From Balanoglossus misakiensis (lineage: Eukaryota; Hemichordata), in assembly GCA_040954595.2 (NCBI GenBank), contig CM082598.2:5518001-5582000 (forward strand): 64,000 bases of DNA, in the 5' to 3' direction. The notes under the pieces are model-generated. The model made no database searches, was not told the DNA's origin, and saw only the letters and a list, made by a program, of their open reading frames with translations. The position numbers and the translations under genes were made by a program. Of this stretch, positions 1 through 14,100 are shown piece after piece (the first letter of the stretch is position 1; each line of letters begins with the position of its first letter).

Positions 1-2110
1 GGAGGCAGTACAACTTCGGGATGTCCGTCGCTTGATGCATACGGCTGTATGCTGTTGTTGTTTGTCTTTTTGAACGCGTCTGTTCCGTTGTGAGTTGTTT
101 CGAATTTCTTTATGATGCTGTTCAAGCTGGGCCTCTGCTCGTCGCTGTCCGTTTCCGGCCTTGCTTGTCGTTGTTTGTTTTGTCGGTTATTACTGTCCTC
201 CGTGATATGCGTCGAGTTGCCTGGAATGTCGTGGTTTGAATATTGTGTACTTGGACCTTGGTTGTCTGCAGTGAGGTTGTCTGTCGAGAATTCCTCTGGG
301 GGAGGAGGCAGGGGGTAATCCAAACTCCTGTCGTCCGTAAATTCTGCGTCCATCGCCGGGGGAGGGGGAATAAAAGAAGGCAGATCGCAGTCTATTTCCT
401 TCGCTCTCATTTTCGCTTCGATTTCCGCTGCTCTCTTCGCGATCACGCTTCTGAAATCTTCTTTCCCGTGTCCAGAATGTCTCCGTTGAATGTTGGCTTT
501 AATTCTGGCGTTCTGAAGGGCAGTTTTTCTCGCCAGGTCGTCGTTTTTATTAGCTTTATCCGCTTCGATGATGAACACCTTCTTGGCTGGTGTTTTATCT
601 TTGTGGTTGACTTCAGTTTGTGGCGTCGGACTGGTCTGCAAGTTCCCACTTTGCGTGGTTTTTGTTACTTTCGTAGACACGCGAACACTTGTCGTCACTG
701 CATCTGTCTTGATCTCTGTCGTTTTACTCACAGAACTTGTCTTCCATCGATCGTGTTTGTACCGTTCGACTTTCTCATCAAGATTGTCGCCTTTGTAATC
801 CGCGCTTTCGATCTCCAACCTCCTCCTCTCCACAGCGATCTTCAACGCCATCGACGGATCCACGTCGCCAACCAACTCCTTCTTGCTGCTCTGTTTCAGA
901 GACTTCTCCTTGGCCGCCAGAGCCATTTGCAACGCCGACGAACTTTCGCCTTTCTGCTCAGTCGCCACGACTACTGAATCTGTACTGCCGGGCCGTGTTG
1001 CCATGACTACTGAATCCGTACTGCCGAGCCGTGTCGCCATGACTACTGAATCTGTACTGCCAGGCCGTGTTGCCATGACTACTGAATTTGTACTGCCGGG
1101 CTGTACGATCTGCTCATTGTTGTCTGTTGGTGAACTTTTAATCGCAGTTGTAACATCAGTTTTATTTTTGATAACCGTTTCATTTACACCGTTAGTTACC
1201 GCAAGTGACTTCTGAGGAACGTTAGCAGACTGCTGTCTTGGTGAATACTGATCTTTCGTTTGATTGACAGTTTCGAAATCCATATAATCAGGTTCTGGTA
1301 GAAGATGAATAGACTGCCTAGCTGGCATTGGATTGCTGGAGCGTTCCGACAGACTGCTGTTGCGTTGGTGTTGTTTCAACTTCGTCCGGATGCCTTGCTG
1401 ACTGACAGCCGGGGGCAACATGTTGAACTTCGCCGGATTGTCGGGGTTGAAACTCGATGGGAATTTCTGCGTAGGGGCCGCGCTCTCGTTGGCTTTCTCC
1501 AGATTGCTCAGAGACTTCGACCGATTGTACTTGAGATTTGCGGTTTTTACACCTGGTGATGCGTCTGGATATGTAAATGAGGATGGTGGTGGACCCCCAG
1601 GTGTTGATGATGACGGTGGTGTTGATCTCGAATCACTTTGCACACTAAACCTTCTGTAGTCGTCCACAGGGGCTTCTTCCGACACGGAATACGTCGAGAC
1701 CAGCCGACTGATCTCCGATCTGTTAGAACTCCCTGAGTCGGAAGTCACAGACCCCGACGGCGAAACATTCTTATATCGGTACAAGTCTTGCGACATCATC
1801 GTTAAATTCGGCGTCGACGAACTCCTGAAGTTCTGTGATTTGTCCAGTTTACCGAAATACAGCGAGTGTCTCTTCAACGTCGCAGCTTTGACACCACTGG
1901 GGATCAGAACCTTCGGTTTCTGAGGGTCAAAGGTCACATCATTACCGTTGCTTCTGGAAACACCACCTTGACGTTCAAACATTTCTTTGATCTCAGCATG
2001 GCTTAGTCTCTTGGATGTTGGTCTGGATCTAATAGACGCCACACAGCCTTCTGTCCATGTTGATATGTCTCCAACTGAACTGTAGTCTTTAATAGCATTA
2101 TCAAGTTCCT
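1..2110 (-). CDS. SHANK: SHANK exon 15: large disordered exon, continues past the window
   Basis: An open frame runs from the acceptor at 2111-2112 to the window edge (about 703 codons). It is rich in Ser, Thr, Pro, Lys and Arg, like the single very large C-terminal exon of vertebrate SHANKs. Visible pieces are EELDNAIKDY at the start, RLSHAEIKEMFERQGG, VKAATLKRHSLYFGKLDK, a Pro/Ser tract, four copies of a 12-residue repeat (nt 965-1108), a basic/acidic coiled-coil-like stretch (nt ~340-560) and a proline cluster PSFIPPPPAMD / YPLPPPPEE (nt ~300-390). Homer or cortactin sites were not clearly identified. Confidence 0.85.
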
Positions 2111-5100
2111 CTGTTAAAAAAAAAACACAATGTTTAGAATCAGAACAGTGATATCAAAATTCATCTCTCTAAAGAATTTTAAAGGTATACGGTCACTTCC
2201 AATCTATATACGCCTGTATATGGCTGAAATGACCTATTTGAGTGTTCTATGGTGGCGCTCTTTTTTTCACGTGTGCCACCCACTGAAAATCTGTGATTGG
2301 CTAGATCTCATTTTGCCATGGTAACTGCAGCTAAATTTCCATAGGTGACCATACCTTTAACACATGAAATGTATACTATCTGAAAAGCTGTAAAGTTAGT
2401 GAAAATGATATGAAAAACTGATTGATACCGTCCAATTTTATCAAAATGTCAAATTTCATTTTTTTGACAGTAAACAGATACATAAATGCAAATTGGCTAA
2501 CACGCAAACAAACAAACAAAAACAAACAGACAGACAGACACAAACAAACAAACACATTTACACAAAAATAGTGATATGAAATGAGTCTATGGACATAGCA
2601 ACAATAAGCAACAAATCACTCTGTCTCAAGAACAACAACATTTGGAAACCTCAAAAATATTATTTATTACCTAAAGCTGCTATTTCATCTGGACCAATAT
2701 TTTGAGTTGTTCCAAGTCTGGTATCTGCAGATCTTGTTGGTGGATTTGGAGCTGAAAACAAAATCATACATCATACAACAGTTATATTCAACAGATAAAT
2801 ATGTACAGTCAAACCTCTGTTAGTGGTCACCTCTATATAGTGGTCACTTTGTTACAGTCCCTGTGCAATTCATATGAGCATTAATTGACCTGTATATAAA
2901 GGCCACGTGTCTGTAAAGGCCAGTTTAGGAAAGTCCCTTGACTGGCCACTATAGACAAGTTCGACTGTAATTATTCAAATGAGAAGTCAAAGACTGTTGC
3001 CATGGCTTTGAACTTGAGGGCGCTGTTACGGGCTGTCCATGCCATGTCATGTTGCTCTGTATTTTTTTACAGTATTTACTGCAATTTACCACAGTCATTT
3101 TCTTTTAAATCAGCCACCATCTTTAACGTATAACACCGAAGTTTTGAAAAAAAAAAAGTCTACAGGTCACCAAAAATAATTAAAATTTTATCTTTTCTTA
3201 ACTGCTGTCATTTTTAATTTTTACTTTATCGTAAAGCGCATTGAGATGATTTATTTTGCTATGCTCTGTATAAGAAATAAAGGCTTCAAAGGGACAAAGT
3301 CTCTCTCTCGCTGCCCTTTTCCATTATTTTTGTTTGATATTAGACACCGCTTATGTTATTCTACATGTGTATATGTAGTGAATGAACGTTCAACCACACA
3401 CAACTTCCATCCTGTTTGTAGGATATGAGAGTAAAATCTCGCCCAAAATAAATAAATGGTAGAGACAGATTATTCATTTTGGAATGGTTTTTCACTCTCG
3501 TGTCTACAAGCGGGATGGAAGGTGTATGTGGTCAAATGTTGATGCACTATATATCCATATGTAGAATAACATAAATGGTGTCTTGTATCAAATATAATTA
3601 ATGGAAAAAGGGCGGCAAGAGAGAGACTTTGTCCCTTTAATTATTATTTCAAGAGACACAGTGTTTTCTGGCAAATGCTCCATCTTGTATGACCTGTCTT
3701 GAGACCTGGGTTTTGACGGGATATAACCTCTCCACGTACCTCTGCTTTTCTTGACAGAACCCTTGCTTTCTTTCACCTCCATCCAAACATTGCTTGTTTG
3801 CGGGATGACAGTTGTGACCTTCAACAGCAGAGTGTCATTGGATTTCTTCACCAAATCCACCACTTCACAGTGTGTGGCATACCTTACATCAATTCCGTTG
3901 ATCTAATGAAAAACAAAGATATCCTTATGTGAAACACTGTATTTAAAGTGCGTAGCTCGTCTCACGCGCATGCGCGTAACTTCCCAGCAAATTTTCCGTT
4001 CGATGCATTCAAATAGTGGACTGCCTTCGCTTCCTTCCATATTTCATGCGCACCGTATAAAATAGATTCTGGTTTTGTCCCTCCTTTTCACCCAAGCTGG
4101 TGTCTTTTCACGATCTCCGACACAGATTATGGTCGCCGCCATCTTGTCTGTTGTTAGGACAGAGCACTGCCTTATGGGATTGACTGTTCACTAAACGTCT
4201 GTAACCAGCGTCTACAGCTGGAACATGCGTGTGAGACGAGCTAGGCGCTTTAAACACAATACGGCAAGAACAGAGATTTTAAAGGGAATGGGTCGTCCCG
4301 CCACGTGGGTGTCCCCCCTTGATGAGAATATGTCCTCCCATACGAGCGCAAACCCATTTGCAGTCGCCATATGGTGGCACACGAGAAAATAAGAGCACCA
4401 CCATATGGTTTTTAGAACCCTGAAATACGCCATTTCAGCCATATATGGGCGTATGTAAATTGGAGGTGACTGTATACCTTAAACCAGTCTCAACTATAAT
4501 AAAGACAGAGATGTCGAAGAGAGCATACCTCTAGAACAAAATCCCCAGCTCGAAGACCTGCTTGATGTGCCACTCCATTTTCATCCACAGAATCCAAATA
4601 TTGCAATGCTGGGAATTCAGCCGTTGGTTGGAAATTCAGTGATGGATTTTTGGTCTTCGCTCCGCGTAAAACAAAACCAAATCCTGTCTTCTTCTGTAGC
4701 ACAACAGTTTTAGTTTCGAGGCGAGAAGTTGAACTCCTTGCAGATAATGGGCAACTAAAACAAAAACAGACAACATCAACATTAACCCTAACGCTGCCAA
4801 GTCAGTTAAAACTGGTTTGATTTCCAGGGTGCCTAGAATCCTGGCTCCCAGGCCCGTTAGGCTGCCAAGTGTGTGTTACTCAGTAGGGCCTATACAAGAC
4901 CCTCAAACCAATACAGTACAAACCAGTACGATTTGGTACATTTTACAGGGGGCTCAGACTGCCAAGTGTGTCTAAGTACGTACGAGAGCCATGTCAAGAC
5001 AGTCAAAATACGTTTTAGAAGAAAAAATGGCAAATACGTTTTTAAGGGAATTGACACTCTAAACAGGTATGACACCCAGTAGCATTAAGGTTAAATTTTT

Positions 5101-8100
5101 CATCTCCGTGGCTGGACCAGCAAACCTCTATTTTGTGCATTACACAAAAGCACTTTGATCAAAATTACCCATCTGATGATGCAGTTTCCATGGTGATATC
5201 AACAATACTAAGAATACTACAGTAAGTCATGATTTTCACACTAACCTTCTTCTTTTCAAATCTTGATTTGCCACAAGTTTTTCACTTCCTGGATGTACAT
5301 AAAGAAAATGTGTAGTAAAATATTAATGTCAGAAAACATGTCAGAATGATTAAGTCAATTTAAGAATTCAGTGCTTCTTCCTCATAATCATAATCATAAA
5401 GGGACAAAGTCTCTCTCTCGCTGCCCCTTTTCCATTAATTATGTTTGATACAAGACACCGTTTATATTACTCTACTTGTGGATATAGAGTGAATCAATGT
5501 TTGACCACACACAACTTCCATCCTACATGTAGACACGAGAGTGAAAAACTCTCCAAAATGAATAATCGGTCTCTACCATTTATTCATTTTGGCAAATTTT
5601 TAACTCTCATATCCTACAAACGGGATGGAAGTTGTGTATGGTCGAATGTTGATTCACTATTTATCCACATGTAGAATAATTTTATTGGTATTTTAAAAAT
5701 GTTTTCCTGTTTACTTTTTTATATACAGTGTCTTGTATCAAACATAATTAATGGAAAAAGGGCAACTAGAGAGAGACTTTGTCCATTTTAACCGTCAATA
5801 TAGAAAATAAAAATGAAATAAAGGGACATTCTATCAGTCAGTATTTCAATTTCTATTTAATTTTTACCTTGCGTCTTTTTGTCTCGTAATTTGACTTCTT
5901 CGACACAGTAAGACGGAAACCACCCAATTGTGTTTTGCACTCTGCCTTCCCAATAATTATGTTTACCAATGCTCAGAACTGAAAACAGAAAACATCAAAA
6001 TAAATGTACATGTCACTGTCAACAATATAGATTCAGTTGGGTTCACTTTAATGCTGCCAAGTCGGTTGAAACTGGTTTGATTTCCAGGGTGCCTAGAATC
6101 CTGGCTCCCAGGCCCGTTAGACTGCCAAGTGTGTGTTATTCAGTAGGGCCTATACAAGACCCTCAAACCAATACAGTGCAAACCAGTGCAATTTGGTACA
6201 TTTTACAGGGGGCTCAGATGTCAAGACAGTCAAAATACGTTTACGAAGAAAAAATGGCAAATAAGTATTTTAATGGACTTGACACTCCATAGTGGTAAAA
6301 GGGTTAAGAAATCACATTTAGCAGTTACACACAAGAAAATATTATAGCACATGTGTCACATCCACTGTCCCTCAGTCAAGAATAAACAATCTGAGCAAAA
6401 TAGGTTCAAGCACATTTGAATGATGGCAACCTGACTTGAAAAACATGGTATCCAAAATGGCCACTTGGCGGCCATATTGGATAACAGCTTAAACCCTTCC
6501 ACCCCCAGTTCCCTCTTTAGAGGTCCAACTTTACCATAGAAAACAATAGCTTTGGACTGAACCATGGTGGTGAAAGGGTTAAATCTGAATAGATCCAACC
6601 AACATTTAGATGTATGTAGAGTGAAATAATTTTCAGAATAAATAAATAGCTTACCTTCTACAATGTCACCTTTGCTAAGTGTTAATTCACCAGTTTCTTG
6701 CGCTGTATAATTCTTTGTTGCTATAAACACTCTACCTGGTGTACACTGCTGAACTTTCTCATGATTCATCACATTATTAATTACTATTTGGCTCGGTGCT
6801 GCATCTGAATATAAAAACAGCGGGAATATTAGTGACTTGGAAAATTAGAAATTCAATTCTTACATACATGTAACAGCCAGTTTAAAGCCCCTAGAACTGC
6901 TAAATTTCATATATTTTGAAATATATTCCCTATCCTCTAAAATCCTCACCATTAAGCCATATTACTTGTATTGGCATCAGTTTGTCATCTCTTAGCGACG
7001 CATACCACGATAGCTGTGTACTGTTTGTATGGAGGGTGATTAAATGGGTGTGGCACCTGTTTGTAGGATATGAGAGTAAAACTCGCCAAAATGAATAATC
7101 AGTCTCTACCATTTATTAATTTTGGGCGAGTTTTTACTCTCATATCATACAAGCGGGATGGAAGTTGTGTGTGGTCGAACGTTGATTCACTATATATCCA
7201 CATGAAGAATAACATAAACGGTGTCTTGTATCAAACATAATTAATGGAAAAAGGGCAGCGAGAGAGACTCTTTGTCCCTTTAAGGGTGTGTCTACCACCA
7301 AAACAGCCAAACTACAACAGTCACTCCAAAACATCAAACTGGTAACACTTACATCTCACCACATCATCATAATCCGTCTGGTTTGCAACTGCAATATGAG
7401 AAGTGCTCGATTTGGGAAACGAAAAAGTGGCAAAAGCAGGAAGACTTCTCAGTGATCCTGTTGTAGTGCTTTGCTCTGGTTTGAACTGTGGTAAATGGGT
7501 ATCGCTCCATGTTCTGTAGACTGGTAGATAGCTGGACACCGATCTTCTGCGAATGCTGTATTTGGGTTCCTCTCGAAATGGAACTGGAAAAAACAACACA
7601 AAAATGTCATTCTTGAAAGTTGATATTACAGTTACACGACAAAAGATAATGTAAAACACTTTATTTTCGCTAGTTGAAATTTTCGCGATATCGAGAGAGG
7701 CCACTGTTTCGCGAGTATTAATTTTCGCGTGCTTTTATTTCATTCACTGCATCGTTATCTTCAAAAAAAATTATTGCTCGCAAAAATAAAGTGTTTTACA
7801 GTACATACATACATACATACATACATACATGTGACAGACAGACAGACAGACAGACAGACTAACATACATGCAGTCGCAAGAATGAAGTTCTTTAGACAGC
7901 AGTTTCAACACAATGAATATATTACATGTACTTACTATTCCCCCCTGGCAGCAATAAGTGAAAAACAAAAGTGAAGAGAAAGGCTGGGTGAATGTCATAC
8001 ATGTAACTCATGAAAATATCAATTTAATTAACCTCTCAACAAGCAACATTCTTTTGCCTACTGATAAAGGACTGTGGGTTAATTTTAAGGTAAACGGTCA

Positions 8101-11100
8101 CCAATGGAAAATTAGCTATAGTTACCATGACAAATTGAGATCTAGCCAATCACAGATTTTCAGTGGGTGGCACACGCGAAAAAAAGGGCGCCACCATGTG
8201 TTCTTTAGAACGCTCAAATACGCCATTTCAGCCATATATGGGCGTATGTAAATTGGAGGTGACTGTATACCTTTGAAGCAGTGAAATAAATATACCGTTA
8301 CTCCGATGATTGCATACGTGCAAGTGTACATGCAGACACAGACAGAATCCAACAAATGCCATTATACTAATCATGGAATTGGATTGTATCTAATCCAACT
8401 GAACTTACCAACATTTAGCTTGGTGTGATTTCGTATCATTTCAGCCAATTCAAAATTGTCTGCAACAATGGCGACCTAGAACAAAGAAACAGAGTAGACC
8501 ATGACGTGTGAACACAGTTCCGTGTCTGTGTACAAGGATGAGGCAGATTCAGACATGTTGGTGTAAAATCACGATGTTAATTATACCAGGTTCACACAGG
8601 GTAAAATTTTATGGGGGTCACAAACACCATTAAGACGGTTCTGAAGCGTCTCAGATCAGATACCGTCTTAAAAAATTGTGTGTGGACAGTGTAAGTGGTC
8701 CTGAAACGTCTCAGATTTGGGTCAGCTTTGCCGGCCAGACCTGAGCTGGTGTAAGGATTAACCCCTCTCCGCAACCCATTGTCTATGGGGCCCCCGAGCC
8801 TCAACGCCTATACATAAACTTTGTGTGTGGACACAAGGCGACTCAAAGGATTAAAGGGACAAAGTCTCTCTTTCGCTGCCCCTTTTCCATTAATTATGTT
8901 TGATACAAGACACTATTTATGTTATTCTACGTGTGGATATATAGTGAATCAATATTCGACCTCACACAACTTCCATCCCGTTTGCAGCATACGAGAGAAA
9001 AATCTCCCCAAAATGAATAAATGGTAGAGACCGATTATTCATTTTGGTGAGTTTTTCACTCTCGTGTCTACAAGTGGGATTGAAGTTGTATGTGCAGGTT
9101 GGACGTTGATTCATATATATCCACACGTAGAATAACATAAACGGTGTCTTGTATCAAACTAAATTAATGGAAAAAGGGCAGCGAGAGAGAGACTTTGTCC
9201 CTTTAATGCTCTGTGTTTACCATAGGCAAATAGTGTCTCAAATTTTTCCCTGTCTGAACCTGGTATAAGTATAACAGTAGATACAGTGACATTGGAAGGG
9301 GAAAGTGTGATAATATTGGAGTAAGTACTGACCTGAAAGGGTGACTGAGATGCGTAGTTCTTGATTTCTTTGTTAGCACCACGGAACAACAGAACTCTGG
9401 CACAAGATTCTTGATTGTAGAGTGCACACACGTGTAGAGCTGTGTTCCCCGCTGTATTCTGGACATTCATATCGACTCCATAGTACAACAGGTGTTCAAG
9501 GTGTTGGATTTTACCATATCGACACGCCTGAAAGTGATCAACAGGCTTGAATTGGCTACCTGAATGTGTTAAGGACACTGATAAACAGTGCATGTGTGTT
9601 TTTCTCCATAGGATTGCATTGATAATTGCTAGAAAACATACTTCTACTATTGTCATTTTCACGAAATTTTACACATAGCCGTCAAGTAAAAATAAATTCA
9701 TTGGTCATATAAAATTGTGTGGTCACCGCACTCTATTTTGAGATAAATTGTGCGAAAAATGTGCCCATGGACAAACCATTGGTGAAAAATGCTGAGTCAG
9801 CAGATTTCTTCTATTATCGACTAATTGATGGCTCTATATTTCAAAAACAAGCACGGTGACCCCTATATTTTATTATACATACAAAGGAGAATCCAAAATC
9901 CACAATTAAAAGAAATGAAAATACTGTCAATTTTACTGAACGTACATCCTTAGCTAAGATGAAAAATAACACAAGTACCGGTACTATTACTATAACAGCC
10001 TTTCAGAAATATCGAAGGTATGTTAAGAAATATTTGTTGTCATTTTACAGTATTTACCTGATGGATTTCTCGCCAGCCTTGGTCGTCTGCTACATTAATA
10101 TTGGATCTTTCATGTAATAACAATTGAACACAGTCTGCATTGGAATTGCTGAACATGGTGTGGTATAACGGTGTTAGTCCTTTGCCATCCTTCAGATTTG
10201 GTGATGTACCGAGATCTAGAAATATCTGCGGGAATACACAAGTACTGTTACTATTGGATTCTAGTCAGACGGCTCAGAGAACACTAAGATTTTATTCATT
10301 AAAGCTCTATTAGCTGTAACTTTTTCGATATGTTTTAAGTATTTTTGTTTCGTGTGTCTACTGCAGTTTCTTGTTCAGATCCCTGAAGCCTGATGAAATG
10401 CCCAGTATCCATCAGTATCCATTGTTAATAATATTGTGCAAAATTTGAATTCAAGTCCAGACTAGAATTCATTCGTCAACAATAACAATGGCCATTGCAC
10501 ACATACAGGCTATGTTGACAAATGGAGTACTGGGTATTATAAGTATGCTGTTTTGAGTAGAACAACCAAGAAATTGCGTTTGTTAATAAACATTACAATT
10601 CATCCACAAATCCCTGAAATTAGACAATTCTTAGAATGAACGAAGCAGCCCACCGTAGCGTAGACTGGGCATGACATAACTGAAGATCCTAGTAGGTCGT
10701 GGCGACTGCAGTGAGGTTTGAGGCAACAATATTTCAATGGATCTCAAGTTGACATTACCTTCAAACTTTTGTAATTTGCGGTCCTGGCAGCTTTATGAAG
10801 AGGTGTCAGACCGTCTGTTGATCGATAATCCACATGAGCACCTCCATTCACCAAAGTCATGATGAGTTTATCACTATTCTCCACCACAGCAGCAACTGTC
10901 AGTGGTGTTTCTATTAGAATGCAATCAAAGAAGAAAATTCAGGTCATTGCTTGCAATGTGATCTCAATGGGTATTAAAGCCCCTAGAGCTGCCAAATTGC
11001 TCATATTTTTTTCCACAATTGCATACTTCAAATCTATTCCCTATCCTCTAAAATCATCACCATTAAGCCATATTACTTGCATTTGCATCAGTTTGTCATC

Positions 11101-14100
11101 TCTTGGCGATGCATACTACGATAGCTGTGTACTGTTTGTATGGAGGCTGATTCAATGGGTGTGGCACCGTTTTAATACATAGCATTTTAAAATTGTAACA
11201 TACAGCCACAATCTGGCATCGATAAGTTGTTCGTGTATACCTATCAGTAAGCTCATTTTGGTGTACCAATCTAAGTTGGACAATAATAAAATGTTGATTG
11301 ACTTTAATATGTTAACTACAAAGGCAGAAATGTTTGACCAAAGGAAGTCATGAAATAAAATAAACATATTTTTTCTATCTCTTACTACAGTGAGTTGTCG
11401 ACTTTTTACCCAGAATGCAATTATTATAATGGGATTTGACCCCCCAGCACAAAGTGAAACCCTATTTAAGGCAGCCAGAAATCACACTCAATAATTGTTG
11501 GTGGAAAAAACTTACCTCCAGTACTTTCATCATGATAGTTGGGATCCAATCCTTTATCTAACATCTTACTAACTTTACCAACAGATAAAGTTTTCACAAA
11601 ATGCATGAAATTCTTCAAGTTAGCTTTGCTGTGCAACTTTCGGATTTGCATTTTATCCAGCTTCAATTGCCTGTAGACTCTTCTTTTATATTTGAACTGA
11701 AAGGAAATAAATCGGTCAAATAGATATACACGGCACAGAGTTGACCCTAGTTGACACAAAACTTTACTGCAACCTTTCTGTTCCAAATCGCGTGATCAAA
11801 TCCACAGAATAAAATAGGTGTCATGTGTTGAAGACAGTCCACCTTTCAAATCAATATCAGGTACACGACACATGATAATATATAATTTCTTTGCCAAACG
11901 ATACATGCATCTAAGATCAGATCAATGATTCCTATCTGTATTTTCACTAAATTTATTTGCACTACAAAGCTGTGTTATTTGTGACAGGAAAATGTAGCTC
12001 TTTCAAATATCTTCTCTGCCTTTTTTATGAAAAATTGTTTGATCTACTCATTTGGTCAGCGAGGGAATATGAACATATCAGAGAGACATATAGACAGATA
12101 TCTTCATAACCTCATAGTATTACATTTAGACCAAAGCTATTGGCATCGGCGATAATTACTTTGTTGCATAATACATGCTTGCCATTAAAATATTCCAGAT
12201 AAGGCTGGTATGGTCTAAACGTAATATGCATAGAGCTTACTACAATCTGATATAATTGAATGTCACCTTTTGACAGCAGTGGTTGATTGCATTGTACAAT
12301 TCTAACACAGTGTAAAAATTTGTGTTCGGAATTTAACATCTATATTTTATAGTTATATTGTTAAAATGACAATGGTATGCTAATAAAATACAGTTTTGTG
12401 AAATTCTCACATGATGTAGATATAATTATGGACATTTCTGGCGACATTTTTTATTCTCCTTTGTTATCAGATAGCATGCTGTATATGCATTCATTTCATG
12501 GCGGATACAATTTCATTGTTTTCATGTGTATTATATTTGCTAGGTTTAATTTTGGGCAACAATAGGGTTTACTATGGCTTTACATCTTCACTGAAGATTT
12601 ATTTGGTAGATTATCAATTATCAAAAAAGCAAACCAAATTAAAATCCACAGAAAAATTAATGCCCTGTGAATCATTTTCTTTTTTTTGAAAGAACAAGAT
12701 GAGAAAAACCAGGGAATTGACACATCTCAAATTATCACCATTAACCCTAACGCTGCCAAGTCAGTTGAAACTGGTTTGGTTTCCAGGCTAGTGTGCCTAG
12801 AATCCTAGCTCTGCCACCCAGGTCTGTTAGGCTGCCAAGTGTGTGTTATTCAGTAGAGCCTATACAAGACCCTCAGACCAATACAGTGCAAACAAGTCCG
12901 ATTTGGTACATTTTACAGGGGGCTCAGACTGCCAAGTGTGTCGAAGTACGTATGAGAGCCATGTCAAGACAGTCAAATTATGTTTTAGAAGAACAAGTGG
13001 CAAATACGTATTTTAAGGGACTTGACACTCTAACCAGGTTTGACACCCAGTAGCATTAGGGTTAAAATATATCTTATACAACTCTCAAATATTTACTTCT
13101 AAAAAAGCTATGGACAGACTTTTCAATTTAATTTATAGACTGCTATCTATCACAGCAAATTCTAGTTAGTGAAAAATTGCTGGTATGAAGCTGGTTTAAA
13201 TCAAGCATTGTCAAAAAATATCCATTTTTTTATTCTATTGAAGAGACATTAGCTGTAATTTTTGGTTTTATTTCCAGTGGTTTACTCTGTGTACCAAATG
13301 CAATTTCATGTTCTTCTCCAAACAGCGTGCTAGTATACCCAATACTCCGTTTGTCAACATAGCCATTGTTATTGTTGACAAATGAATTCTAGTCCGGACT
13401 TGAATGCGAATTGTGCACAATAACAATGCTGACTATAAACATATATGTTGTGTTGATAATCTAATTTACTAAATACTGGGTATTTCAACATGTTCCAGGA
13501 ATTTAAACAAGAAACTGCAGTAGATACACAAAACAAAAATACTGAAAACCTAGTGAAAAATTACAGCTAATTCTCCTGTTTCCAAATTGTCAATTTCTAC
13601 AATATTTGGTGTTTGAACTTACTTCCAGATAGGCAATGGCACCACGCAAAGGATAATCTCGGAGGGGTCGCTCCTCGTCAAGGAATTTTCCGGCTTTTCC
13701 ATTTTCCGGTGGCAGGTAGAAACCGTAGTTGTTGCCATCGTCGAGCTCTTTGGATAATGTCGCTAAAACTTGCTGTTTGGCAGTCCACACGGTCTTATCA
13801 AGGTGAAAGCATAGACATTTCTGAAAGATAATCATGTTATTATTAAGGATGTACGTTCAGTACAATTGAAAGTATTATCATTTCTTTACACTGGATTTTT
13901 GGATTCTCTTTTGTATGTATTTATGAAAATCTGTAATAAAATATAGGGGTCACCGCGCTTGTTTATGAAATACAGAGGCATGAATTTGGTCGATAATTCA
14001 AGAAAACTGCTGACTCAGCATTTTTCACCAATGGTTTGTCTATGGGCAAAATTTTTAAACGCAAATTATCTTTAAAAAGAGCGCGGTGACCCCTTTATTT

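Noticed and set aside
1-1659. Long plus-strand open frames at the left edge (e.g. 243-977)
   Set aside because: They lie opposite the large SHANK exon, whose minus-strand frame has clear SHANK-like composition and correct splicing. The plus frames are shadows.
4792-4800. TTAACCCTAA as an internal telomere repeat
   Set aside because: It is a single unit at the end of family B elements, explained by the TTAA target plus CCC tip.
5969-6292. 107-codon frame with RVPRILAPRPVRLPSVCYSVGPIQDPQT, recurring at 12793 and 46796
   Set aside because: The shared protein-like stretch comes from family B MITEs, not from a gene family.
8122-8355. Frames with YIRPYMAEMAYLSVL, found at several places
   Set aside because: Translation of family C MITEs.
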